Of a DNA stretch of 5,712 nucleotides, positions 1 through 5,636 are shown piece by piece; the first letter of the stretch is position 1; every line of letters begins with the position of its first letter. The DNA is taken from the NCBI GenBank assembly GCA_037446075.1, contig JBBIJH010000177.1, forward strand, positions 1 to 5,712, read 5' to 3'. Origin of the DNA: JBBIJH01 sp037446075. Lineage in GTDB: Bacteria; Bacteroidota; Ignavibacteria; UBA10030; JAHEZR01. The position numbers were made by a program, and so were the translations under genes. The notes below the pieces were generated by a model that saw only the letters and a list, made by a program, of their open reading frames with translations, had not been told where the DNA came from and searched no databases.

Positions 1-306
1 ATGTATGCCCTTGAGGCAATGAAGAACCTACACGACATCGAGGTCTATGGCCCTGTCCAAGAGCGCGGAGGTGTGATCGCTTTCAATGTGAAGGGGATCC
101 ATTCCCACGACGTAGCCACGATCTTGGATGAAGAAGGGATCGCGATCCGAGCAGGTCACCACTGTACACAGCCCCTCATGCGCTGGCTGGACGTGGCAGC
201 AACGGCTCGAGCGAGTTTCTACCTCTACAATACAAAAGAAGATGTTGATCGCCTCATCGAGGGCTTGAAAATCGTCCGGGAGATTTTCTCCAGTGTCCCT
301 GCGTGA
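1..306 (+). CDS. sufS: Cysteine desulfurase SufS, C-terminal part (5' end outside window)
   Basis: PLP-dependent cysteine desulfurase that takes sulfur from L-cysteine as a persulfide and passes it to the SUF Fe-S assembly machinery in the cytosol. Only the last 101 residues are present. The active-site loop RAGHHCTQPLM (residues 50-60 of the visible part) contains the catalytic cysteine, Cys55 here. It is followed by the conserved R-A-S-F-Y-L-Y-N-T stretch (70-78), whose Arg matches the substrate-carboxylate-binding arginine of the family. SufS proteins are about 400 residues, so roughly three quarters lies upstream. The ATG at base 1 is best read as an internal Met, because family-like sequence (YALEAMKNL...YGP) is already running there. 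The stop overlaps the start of sufU by 14 bases, and in SufU systems the two proteins work as a pair. The RAGHHC signature separates it from IscS/NifS types. Confidence 0.95.
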   Translation: MYALEAMKNLHDIEVYGPVQERGGVIAFNVKGIHSHDVATILDEEGIAIRAGHHCTQPLMRWLDVAATARASFYLYNTKEDVDRLIEGLKIVREIFSSVPA

Positions 307-745
307 GCTGTATACCAGCGTAATCTTGAAGCACAATACGGCGCCCCTTAATTTTGGAGAGTTAAAGGACGCAGACGTCGATGTAAAAGGACATAATCGT
401 GCATGCGGTGACGAGATTCGGGTGTTTCTGAAGATTGAGGGAGAAGTTGTCAGGAAAGTAATGTATATCACTCGAGGGTGCGCGATCAGCCAGTCCTCTG
501 CATCGATGATGAGCGATCGGATTGCCGGGAAGACACTGGATGAGGCGATGAAGTTTATGGAGGAATTCAGGAAAGCGATCCATGCTGAGACAGAATTTCC
601 CGAATCCAGGGATTTCGAAGAGCTTGTTTCTCTGAAAGGCGTGCGTAAGTTTCCAAACCGTGCGCATTGCGCCATGCTTGCTTGGGAAACCTTCAAGCAG
701 GGTGTCGAAGAATTCAAGGCACGACGAAACGGCTCTCCGGGGTGA
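293..745 (+). CDS. sufU: SufU, Zn-dependent sulfurtransferase/Fe-S scaffold protein
   Basis: Partner of SufS in SUF systems of Firmicutes, Actinobacteria, Thermotogae and related lineages. It accepts persulfide sulfur from SufS and passes it to the scaffold complex. The protein is 150 residues. The three conserved cysteines and the aspartate that bind zinc in Bacillus SufU are all visible: Cys38 and Asp40 in HNRACGDEI, Cys63 in RGCAISQSSASMM, and Cys126 in RAHCAML. The 63-residue spacing between the second and third Cys includes the insertion that distinguishes SufU from IscU. The usual N-P-T-C-G-D is N-R-A-C-G-D here. The GTG start lies inside the sufS end; GGGAG at 278-282 is a usable ribosome binding site, and MSLRELY matches family N-termini. 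The overlap implies translational coupling with sufS. Confidence 0.95.
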   Translation: MSLRELYTSVILKHNTAPLNFGELKDADVDVKGHNRACGDEIRVFLKIEGEVVRKVMYITRGCAISQSSASMMSDRIAGKTLDEAMKFMEEFRKAIHAETEFPESRDFEELVSLKGVRKFPNRAHCAMLAWETFKQGVEEFKARRNGSPG

Positions 746-768
746 CCTTCTTTCAGTAGTTACTTCTC

Positions 769-1806
769 GTGTTTGTGAATTCCAGTACCCTGTCCGATTT
801 TTCATTCTCTCAAGTGAAATCCTTTTTCCATTCCGTCCTCAAATTTCTATCAGCTGGCATGGTTTTCGCTGGGCTTGCCTTTACGGAGGGGTGTAGCAAG
901 GCCACATATACTTTCGATGTTGAAGAACACCGCAAAGAGATCGAAGAGTGGCGAGAGCACCGGCTTGCTCGCTTGAGAGGCGACACCGGTTGGCTCACGC
1001 TGTGCGGGCTTTTCTGGCTCAAAGAAGGCGAAAACAAATTCGGCAGCGACTCGACGAACGATATTATCTTCCCAATAGGGAAAGCGCCAAAGTTCGCTGG
1101 ATCGATCTTTCTGGAAAATGGTGTAATTCGCCTCCGAGCACTCCCTGAAGTTGCGATCCGCCATGAAGATTCGCTCGTAACGTCACTCATCCTTCGTTCC
1201 GATGAAGATGGCCTCGGGGAACCCACTATTGTGAACCTCGGTACGCTGAGCTTCTACGTGATCAAGCGGGGCAACGCGTTGGCCGTCCGAGTCAAAGACA
1301 AGGAGAACCCAGCACGGCGCTACTTTAGCGGCCTGGATTACTTTCCGATAGAACCGAAATGGCGACTCGATGCGAGATTCGAGCCGTACGATCCGCCGAA
1401 GCGGATCACGATCGTGAATGTTCTCGGTATGGAGACTCAGGAAACAGTCCCTGGTGCGATCGCGTTCGAATTCGAAGGGAAGACCTACAGGCTCGACGCG
1501 ATTAGTGAGAGAGGAAGTGAGGGAGAGCTATTCGTGATCTTCAAAGATGAGACGAACGGAAAAGAGACTTATGACCTTGGTCGACAGCTCTACACCACAT
1601 TGCCCTCGGCGGATAATAAGGTCGTGATCGATTTTAACAAGGCCTATAATTTCCCTTGTGCATTCACGGAGTTCACCACGTGCCCGATTCCTCCGAAGCA
1701 GAATCATCTTCCGTTCCGAGTGGAAGCGGGTGAGAAGAAATATCGCGGTTCCACATCTTCGTCACCATCAGTCTCGTTTTATCTAGGCTTCCGTTCGTCG
1801 GCTTAA
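769..1806 (+). CDS. DUF1684 family protein, putative lipoprotein
   Basis: DUF1684 proteins have no established function that I know of. Family landmarks seen here: WREHRLARLRGDTGWLTLCG (61-80) followed by LFWLKEGENKFGSD (81-94), RRYFSGLDYFPIEP (183-196), PGAIAFEFEGK (228-238), and the C-terminal block FPCAFTEFTTCPIPP (295-309) ending in EAGEKKY (319-325). The N-terminus has a basic/hydrophobic segment (about 17-38) and then T-E-G-Cys42, which resembles a lipoprotein signal with a poor lipobox, so outer or inner membrane anchoring is an inference. The start is uncertain. GTG 769 is the first possible one (in-frame stop at 757) and none has a clear ribosome binding site. GTG 814 would give M-K-S-F-F-H, a more typical 26-residue lipoprotein leader. 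After the usual family end there are 20 extra, Ser-rich residues. It lies 23 bases after sufU, so it may share its transcript. Confidence 0.82.
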   Translation: MFVNSSTLSDFSFSQVKSFFHSVLKFLSAGMVFAGLAFTEGCSKATYTFDVEEHRKEIEEWREHRLARLRGDTGWLTLCGLFWLKEGENKFGSDSTNDIIFPIGKAPKFAGSIFLENGVIRLRALPEVAIRHEDSLVTSLILRSDEDGLGEPTIVNLGTLSFYVIKRGNALAVRVKDKENPARRYFSGLDYFPIEPKWRLDARFEPYDPPKRITIVNVLGMETQETVPGAIAFEFEGKTYRLDAISERGSEGELFVIFKDETNGKETYDLGRQLYTTLPSADNKVVIDFNKAYNFPCAFTEFTTCPIPPKQNHLPFRVEAGEKKYRGSTSSSPSVSFYLGFRSSA

Positions 1807-1903
1807 ACCTGGGCGGCGCACCCTATTCAGTATGAACTCTCCACACCACTTTCACTTGGCGATGGGGAACCGTCTAACCAAAATCGAACCGAACGAAAAA
1901 GAA

Positions 1904-1908
1904 AGGAG
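1904..1908 (+). promoter_or_regulatory. Ribosome binding site of osmC
   Basis: AGGAG lies nine bases before ATG 1918 within a purine-rich stretch (about 1895-1908). It fixes the osmC start. The preceding intergenic stretch 1807-1903 shows no convincing -35/-10 pair and no hairpin with a T-run, so it is unclear whether osmC has its own promoter. Confidence 0.75.
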
Positions 1909-1917
1909 CTACCCTGT

Positions 1918-2334
1918 ATGCCTGTTCGCACAGCAAATGCAGTCTGGGAAGGAAATCTGAAAGAAGGAAAAGGTAGGATGAGGTTTGGTGGTGGGGCTTT
2001 CGACGGCGCTTTCACCTTTGCTTCTCGGTTCGAAGAAGGTTCTGGCACGAACCCCGAAGAACTGATTGCAGCAGCCCATGCGGGTTGTTTTTCCATGGCG
2101 TTCTCGAATGAGCTGTCGAAAGCTGGCTTCACGCCAACGCGCGTCTCTACTATTGCCAGGGTTCACCTCGAATCCGGCACAATCACAAAGATCGAACTCG
2201 TGTGCGAAGGGAAAGTCCCCGGTATCGAAGAGAAACAATTCCTTGAGATTGGCGAGGGCGCCAAGAAGAATTGTCCAATTTCGAGACTCGTAACTGGAGC
2301 GACTGTAACACTACAGGCGACGTTGCTCAAATAG
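1918..2334 (+). CDS. osmC: OsmC family peroxiredoxin
   Basis: Thiol-dependent peroxidase that reduces organic hydroperoxides (and less efficiently H2O2) in the cytosol, acting as a homodimer. The 138-residue protein aligns by eye over its full length with E. coli OsmC: VWEGNLKEGKG (9-19), FASRFEEGSGTNPEELIAAA (34-53), then HAGCFSMAFS (54-63), GFTPT (70-74), VPGIEE (100-105), and KNCPIS (117-122). The catalytic cysteine is Cys57 and the resolving one Cys119. Arg37 and Glu48 sit where the family's active-site Arg and Glu are expected. The pattern and length fit the OsmC subgroup rather than Ohr. The start is set by an AGGAG nine bases upstream. The 111-base gap to the DUF1684 gene suggests a separate transcription unit. 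A hairpin follows the stop, and expression under oxidative or osmotic stress is typical of the family. Confidence 0.95.
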   Translation: MPVRTANAVWEGNLKEGKGRMRFGGGAFDGAFTFASRFEEGSGTNPEELIAAAHAGCFSMAFSNELSKAGFTPTRVSTIARVHLESGTITKIELVCEGKVPGIEEKQFLEIGEGAKKNCPISRLVTGATVTLQATLLK

Positions 2335-2353
2335 TCCGAACGCAGTTGTCAAG

Positions 2354-2384
2354 CGCTGAATGAAGCAGGAGCTTTGGTTCAGTG
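2354..2384 (+). terminator. Hairpin just after osmC, possible terminator without T-run
   Basis: CTGAA (2356-2360) pairs with TTCAG (2378-2382), and AAGC (2363-2366) with GCTT (2371-2374) around an AGGA loop. G-T pairs and one bulged base join the two stems, and outer C-G and G-T pairs extend them. It starts 20 bases after the osmC stop. No U-tract follows, so it is either a weak or factor-assisted terminator or an RNA 3'-end stabiliser. Confidence 0.35.
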
Positions 2385-2411
2385 ACAGACATCGACTCTG
2401 GAAGGATCGTC

Positions 2412-2426
2412 CAAGACCTAGTCTTG
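2412..2426. repeat. Perfect 6-bp inverted repeat, possible operator
   Basis: CAAGAC and GTCTTG flank the 3-base centre CTA. The dyad lies 22 bases before the small ORF start at 2449. It could be a repressor site or an RNA hairpin with a tight loop. Six-base arms can occur by chance, so this is only a candidate. Confidence 0.3.
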
Positions 2427-2436
2427 TTACTTAGGC

Positions 2437-2442
2437 AGGAGG
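2437..2442 (+). promoter_or_regulatory. Perfect Shine-Dalgarno AGGAGG before a 33-codon ORF
   Basis: AGGAGG is six bases from ATG 2449, one of the strongest ribosome binding sites in the window. No long gene follows in that frame, whereas the ATP-grasp gene that starts at 2622 has none this good. Confidence 0.6.
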
Positions 2443-2448
2443 ATAACC

Positions 2449-2550
2449 ATGCGTGCACATTCCTGTTTTAGAATCTTCCTGATTTGGTGCTTTCGTGACA
2501 ACACTTCCTCAGCGTGTCTCCTGGCAACTCATTTTTCCGGTGAGAACTGA
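2449..2550 (+). CDS. Possible small protein or leader peptide (33 aa)
   Basis: A short reading frame begins with ATG behind a perfect AGGAGG and ends at TGA 2548-2550, 71 bases before the ATP-grasp start. The product starts MRAHSCFRIFLIWCFR. It has a short hydrophobic run (about residues 7-15, FRIFLIWCF) and three cysteines (6, 14, 23). I recognise no family. It is in a different frame from the downstream gene. It may be a leader peptide controlling the ligase, a small membrane-associated protein, or the remnant of a gene whose 3' part has been lost. The initiation signal is strong, but the coding evidence is otherwise weak because of the length. Confidence 0.35.
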   Translation: MRAHSCFRIFLIWCFRDNTSSACLLATHFSGEN

Positions 2551-2608
2551 TTCGTTTTTTTGTTCGAGCATCGGCATCACATCCATCGTTCTGGTTTCTG
2601 GTCGCATA

Positions 2609-2621
2609 GGTTCTTCGAACC
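2609..2621 (+). repeat. 5-bp inverted repeat abutting the ATP-grasp start codon
   Basis: GGTTC and GAACC enclose TTC and end on the base before GTG 2622. In the mRNA this hairpin would occupy the place where a ribosome binding site should be, and no AGGAGG-like motif is visible there. It may lower initiation, or initiation may depend on upstream translation. The arms are short, so chance is possible. Confidence 0.3.
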
Positions 2622-3980
2622 GTGAAGCGCGTTCTCCTTCTGATACCAACGACATCCTATCGCGCACAGGCATTTGTCGAGGCGGCCCGTTGCCTTGGCA
2701 TTGAGTTTACTATTGCCTCAGAGAAAGCGAACATCCTCGCTAGCCTTAACCCAGATGGGTTAGTCACAATTGCGTATGATAATTTGCGCAAGGCCATCGA
2801 TGAGGTGAAGGCTTTTGCCAGAGAGCACACTATCGATGCGGTTGTAGGCGTAGACGATCAAAGCACGATCTTCGCGGCTGAACTCTCTGCATCTCTTGGC
2901 CTTTCGCACAATTCTGTAGAATCCGTCGTCGCCGCTCATGATAAATTCTTGACGCGGAGACGGCTTGAGGGGAGCGGCGTGTGCCAACCCCGGTATCATC
3001 TGTACTCTGCCGAAGATGAAGCGGAGTCAGTTGCGCAGGAAATCGTCCAGGGTTCCCGCGGGTTCACTTTTCCGTGTGTAGCAAAGCCCTTGACGTTGTC
3101 AGCTAGTCGCGGGGTCATCCGTGCGAACGGCAGAAGGGAGCTTGTATCGGCCTTCGTGAAGATACGGGAGATTCTTCGAAGCCCGGCTCTCGAATATAGT
3201 TCATGGGAGGCCTCAAACCACATTCTCATCGAGGAGTATATCGATGGTTGCGAAGTCGCTCTTGAGGGCTTACTCTCGAATGGCAGATTGAGAGTGCTGG
3301 CACTCTTCGATAAGCCAGACGCATTGGTGGGTCCAATTTTTGAAGAGACAATCTACGCTACTCCATCAAGACTCCCAGAGGATGTCCAGGGGGAGGTTGC
3401 CTCGACCACCGAGAGGGCAGCACACGCGCTGGGCCTCAAGACCGGCCCGATCCACGCAGAGCTAAGGATCAACAGTCGAGGCTGCTGGCCAATAGAAATC
3501 GCTGCAAGGTCCATCGGCGGCTATTGTTCCCGAGCGCTCCGGTTCGTTGACAAGTCGGATGGAGGCCGTGTGGTCTCGCTGGAGGAAATCCTGCTGCGGC
3601 ACGCTTTGGGAATGCAGCTGGAAAATTTGCAGCGCGAGCGGAAAGCCTCAGGCGTGATGATGATCCCTGTTCCCAGAGCAGGCGTGCTCAAGGAAGTCAG
3701 TGGGCTGGAGGAAGCAAAAGCAGTGGAGAATATCGAGGATGTTGTAATTTCCATTCCTCCGGGAGAGAGACTGACTCCGCTCCCCGAGGGCGGGAAGTAT
3801 CTAGGTTTCATCTTTAGCAGAGCAGAAACGGTCGAGGAAGTGGAGGTGGCGCTCCGAGAAGCCCACCGTCAATTGGAGTTTCTCATAGACGAGCAGGATG
3901 CAGCTCGCGTCGAGAACGAGCCGACAGAAGTCTGGCCGAAAGGAGTCGCTGCCACGCGGCCAAGGCGCGAAGCCTCATAG
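2622..3980 (+). CDS. ATP-grasp ligase, L-amino-acid-ligase/carnosine-synthase type
   Basis: ATP-grasp enzymes activate a carboxylate as acyl-phosphate and couple it to an amine, or less often another nucleophile. This 452-residue protein has an N-terminal Rossmann-like part (MKRVLLLIPTT; VDAV-like IDAVVGVDDQ at 71-80). ATP-binding residues follow: HDKF (106-109), PCVAKP (151-156, Lys155), ASRGV (161-165) and LIEEYIDG (202-209). The Mg-binding core is GPIHAELR (275-282) and PIEIAARSIGG (290-300). Residues about 344-420 (GVMMIPVPRAG, then SIPPGERLTPLPEG) resemble the C-terminal domain of BacD/YwfE-like amino-acid ligases. Substrates cannot be read from the sequence, and dipeptide or amino-acid amide formation is inference. 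GTG 2622 is the first start after an in-frame TAG at 2607 and gives a natural first beta strand, but its ribosome binding site is poor. The last 20 or so residues are charged and probably disordered. Confidence 0.85.
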   Translation: MKRVLLLIPTTSYRAQAFVEAARCLGIEFTIASEKANILASLNPDGLVTIAYDNLRKAIDEVKAFAREHTIDAVVGVDDQSTIFAAELSASLGLSHNSVESVVAAHDKFLTRRRLEGSGVCQPRYHLYSAEDEAESVAQEIVQGSRGFTFPCVAKPLTLSASRGVIRANGRRELVSAFVKIREILRSPALEYSSWEASNHILIEEYIDGCEVALEGLLSNGRLRVLALFDKPDALVGPIFEETIYATPSRLPEDVQGEVASTTERAAHALGLKTGPIHAELRINSRGCWPIEIAARSIGGYCSRALRFVDKSDGGRVVSLEEILLRHALGMQLENLQRERKASGVMMIPVPRAGVLKEVSGLEEAKAVENIEDVVISIPPGERLTPLPEGGKYLGFIFSRAETVEEVEVALREAHRQLEFLIDEQDAARVENEPTEVWPKGVAATRPRREAS

Positions 3981-3982
3981 AA

Positions 3983-4012
3983 TTGAACTGCAGTCTGTAC
4001 TTGGTATATGAT
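3983..4012 (+). promoter_or_regulatory. Sigma70-like promoter for the membrane protein-SOD pair
   Basis: TTGAAC (3983-3988) and TATGAT (4007-4012) are 18 bases apart, both close to consensus. TATATG at 4005-4010 would be an alternative -10 with a 16-base spacer. It begins two bases after the ligase stop and would give a leader of roughly 120 bases before ATG 4142. I found no clear hairpin in that leader. Confidence 0.5.
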
Positions 4013-4131
4013 ACATCACTCTATCGAACTTCGGGGACGAGACGCTCGATTCTTCTCGCGCCTTTCGCATATTCCAAACAGTGGAGGGCAGAAAGCCATC
4101 CAACCTCACATCTTCCAAATCCCATTCATCT

Positions 4132-4137
4132 AGGAGG
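4132..4137 (+). promoter_or_regulatory. Shine-Dalgarno that fixes the membrane protein start
   Basis: AGGAGG, continuing as AGGAGGG, lies four bases before ATG 4142. This decides against a 53-codon N-terminal extension that stays open back to 3983 but has no ribosome binding site and would overlap the promoter. Confidence 0.8.
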
Positions 4138-4141
4138 GCCT

Positions 4142-4903
4142 ATGGAAACTATTAGCATATTGTCTCGCTGGCTCCACGTTGCTACAGGGATCTTATGGAT
4201 TGGATTGCTGTATTTCTTCAACTTCGTAAACATCCCGTTCGCTGGCACAATGGACGCCGACACAAAAAAACGAGTGGTCCCAGAACTCTTACCTCGTGCT
4301 CTCTTCTGGTTTCGGTGGGCAGCAGCGTTTACCTGGGTGACGGGTGTCTTGCTCGTGATCCTTGTTTTCTACCACGGTGGTTTGATGTTCGACGACGGGG
4401 TTCAACCTTGGACCGCCGGCAGTTTCATCATGCTGGCTGTAGCTTTGCTCGCCTTTTTCGTCTACGATATTCTCGCAAAGAGTCCTCTGGGAAAGAACGC
4501 CAAGGCTTTTGGAGTCATAGGCTTTGTCCTGATCGGTGTTGTGATTTATCTCTTCATCCACTTCGGAAACTTCTCGTACCGTGCTTACGTCATTCATACG
4601 GGAGCAATGTTTGGGACGATAATGGCAGCGAACGTGTGGATGAGGATCTGGCCTTCGCAGAAAAAAATTATCACAGCAGTGAAGGAAGGAACCGCCCCCG
4701 ACCCAGCGGTTGTGGCGCTAGCCGGAATGCGTTCGCGCCATAATACGTACCTTTCTGTGCCTTTATTCTGGACGATGATCAATTACCACACGACTACGAC
4801 ATTTGCGGTCAATAGTTGGTTGTATCTGCTTGCAGTCATCCTTATCGGCTGGATTGTGGTGAATCTCGTCTATCGTCAATCTGCCAAGGTGAAAGGATTC
4901 TAG
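4142..4903 (+). CDS. Membrane protein related to the N-terminal domain of urate hydroxylase PuuD, no cytochrome c
   Basis: The 253-residue protein matches by eye the membrane domain named Urate_ox_N (DUF989), found in PuuD urate hydroxylase, where it precedes a c-type cytochrome. Signatures: SRWLHVATGILWIGLLYFFN (8-27), then FVNIPF (28-33), VPELLPRALFWFRW (46-59), and RSRHNTYLSVPLFWTMINYH (197-216). Hydrophobic segments at about 9-31, 56-78, 92-112, 121-141, 149-168 and 226-246, with another possible near 202-212, make it multi-pass. Histidines 12, 78, 140, 152, 200 and 216 are candidate heme or metal ligands. There is no CxxCH motif, so it lacks the electron-accepting part of PuuD. No other purine-catabolism gene is visible, so urate as substrate is only a family-based guess. 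It shares a promoter and probably translation with the SOD two bases downstream. Confidence 0.85.
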   Translation: METISILSRWLHVATGILWIGLLYFFNFVNIPFAGTMDADTKKRVVPELLPRALFWFRWAAAFTWVTGVLLVILVFYHGGLMFDDGVQPWTAGSFIMLAVALLAFFVYDILAKSPLGKNAKAFGVIGFVLIGVVIYLFIHFGNFSYRAYVIHTGAMFGTIMAANVWMRIWPSQKKIITAVKEGTAPDPAVVALAGMRSRHNTYLSVPLFWTMINYHTTTTFAVNSWLYLLAVILIGWIVVNLVYRQSAKVKGF

Positions 4904-4905
4904 AC

Positions 4906-5616
4906 ATGCACCGGAGAACCTTCCTGACATCTTCGCTTCTTGCCGGGGCGTCAATCGCGCTTCGCAAAAGTCGTGTCTTCTCATCACCACTCAAACTTGG
5001 AGGAAAAGCCATGCCTTTCCAATTGCCGGAACTCCCTTATCCACACGATGCTCTCGAGCCTTATATCGACACAATGACAATGGAAATCCACCATAGCAAG
5101 CATCATGGTGCCTACGTCACAAATTTGAACAAAGCTCTTGAGGGGAGTGACTGGGCATCGAAACCGATCGAAGAGATACTCGCCGGCGTCTCCAAACTTC
5201 CTGTCGCTATAAGAAATAACGGCGGGGGACATTACAATCATTGCCTGTTCTGGAAGTGGATGAAGCCGAAGGGAGGAGGAGAGCCGGGAGGCGACCTCGC
5301 CCGGGCGATCAATGAGACCTTTGGGTCGTTTGAAAAGTTCAAGGAACAATTCTCGAGCGCCGGCATGGGGCGTTTTGGTTCTGGCTGGGCTTGTCTGATA
5401 AAGCAGCATTGCAAGCTGGTGATTGCTTCGACTCCAAATCAGGATAACCCGATGATGGACATCGCCGAGGTGCGCGGAGTGCCGGTCCTTGGTCTGGACG
5501 TCTGGGAACACGCGTACTACCTGAAGTATCAGAACCGACGAGCCGATTACATTTCTGCGTGGTGGAATGTGGTGAACTGGGATGAGGTCTCACGATTGTA
5601 CGCCACGAGCAAATGA
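4906..5616 (+). CDS. sodA: Superoxide dismutase, Fe/Mn family (Mn-type), with export-like leader
   Basis: Converts superoxide to O2 and H2O2. From ATG 4906 the protein has 236 residues. Metal ligands by family alignment are His62 (in MEIHHSKHH), His112 (in GGHYNHCLFW), Asp198 and His202 (in LDVWEHAYYLKY). Tyr70 and His66 occupy the gateway positions. The Gly in NNGGGH and Gln179 in STPNQDNP are the pattern of Mn rather than Fe enzymes, though cambialistic use cannot be excluded. The first 35 residues are extra to the usual length of about 200: MHRRTFLT resembles a twin-arginine motif, followed by a short hydrophobic run (about 9-19) and basic residues. AAAGGA at 4892-4897 serves this start. 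A second in-frame ATG at 5011, with its own GGAGGA, gives a standard 201-residue cytosolic enzyme. The gene begins two bases after the membrane protein stop. Confidence 0.95.
   Translation: MHRRTFLTSSLLAGASIALRKSRVFSSPLKLGGKAMPFQLPELPYPHDALEPYIDTMTMEIHHSKHHGAYVTNLNKALEGSDWASKPIEEILAGVSKLPVAIRNNGGGHYNHCLFWKWMKPKGGGEPGGDLARAINETFGSFEKFKEQFSSAGMGRFGSGWACLIKQHCKLVIASTPNQDNPMMDIAEVRGVPVLGLDVWEHAYYLKYQNRRADYISAWWNVVNWDEVSRLYATSK
4999..5004 (+). promoter_or_regulatory. Internal ribosome binding site for a shorter SOD form (ATG 5011)
   Basis: GGAGGA lies six bases before the in-frame ATG at 5011. That ATG starts MPFQLPELPYPHDALEP, the typical N-terminus of a cytosolic Fe/Mn SOD. It is a stronger match to the Shine-Dalgarno consensus than the one serving ATG 4906. 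Confidence 0.6.
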
Positions 5617-5636
5617 TGCTGGAACATTCCGGTCCG

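Larger units (their letters stand above)
2335..2621 (+). other. Structured intergenic region between osmC and the ATP-grasp gene
   Basis: This 287-base stretch contains the post-osmC hairpin, the CAAGAC/GTCTTG dyad, the 33-codon ORF with its AGGAGG, and an inverted repeat touching the ligase start. I see no strong -35/-10 pair. Its second half (about 2530-2610) is T-rich and pyrimidine-biased, with a TTTTTTT run at about 2535-2541 that has no stem directly before it. Confidence 0.5.

Noticed and set aside
1..3. ATG at base 1 as the real start of a truncated sufS
   Set aside because: The protein is already in the middle of the conserved SufS fold at this point, and the window simply begins here.
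28..717. Long open frame on the minus strand (229 codons) across sufS and sufU
   Set aside because: It is antisense to two clearly recognised genes, has no ribosome binding site or family-like sequence, and its product is of low-complexity Ser/Ile/Phe type typical of a shadow frame.
1807..1903. Promoter or terminator between the DUF1684 gene and osmC
   Set aside because: TTGGCG near 1855 has no acceptable -10 partner, and GC-rich GGGCGGCGCACCC has no real stem and no T-run.
2495..2704. 69-codon + strand frame bridging the leader and the ATP-grasp start
   Set aside because: It begins at a GTG without a ribosome binding site, overlaps the ligase by 83 bases in another frame and resembles no family. 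A coupling role was considered but has no support.
3983..4141. 53-codon N-terminal extension of the PuuD-like membrane protein from TTG 3983
   Set aside because: ATG 4142 has AGGAGG just upstream and matches the family N-terminus. The extension is not hydrophobic or family-like and overlaps the likely promoter.
4195..4743. 182-codon + strand frame within the PuuD-like gene
   Set aside because: It is an alternative frame of a recognised membrane protein, with Arg/Ser/Cys-rich composition and no domain signature.
4816..4905. 30-codon extension of the SOD gene upstream of ATG 4906
   Set aside because: It lies within the end of the membrane protein gene in another frame, has no ribosome binding site, and its sequence is a frame-shifted reading of that gene.
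4984..5511. 175-codon minus-strand frame opposite the SOD gene
   Set aside because: It is antisense to a gene with all catalytic residues intact. No start signal or recognisable motif is seen.
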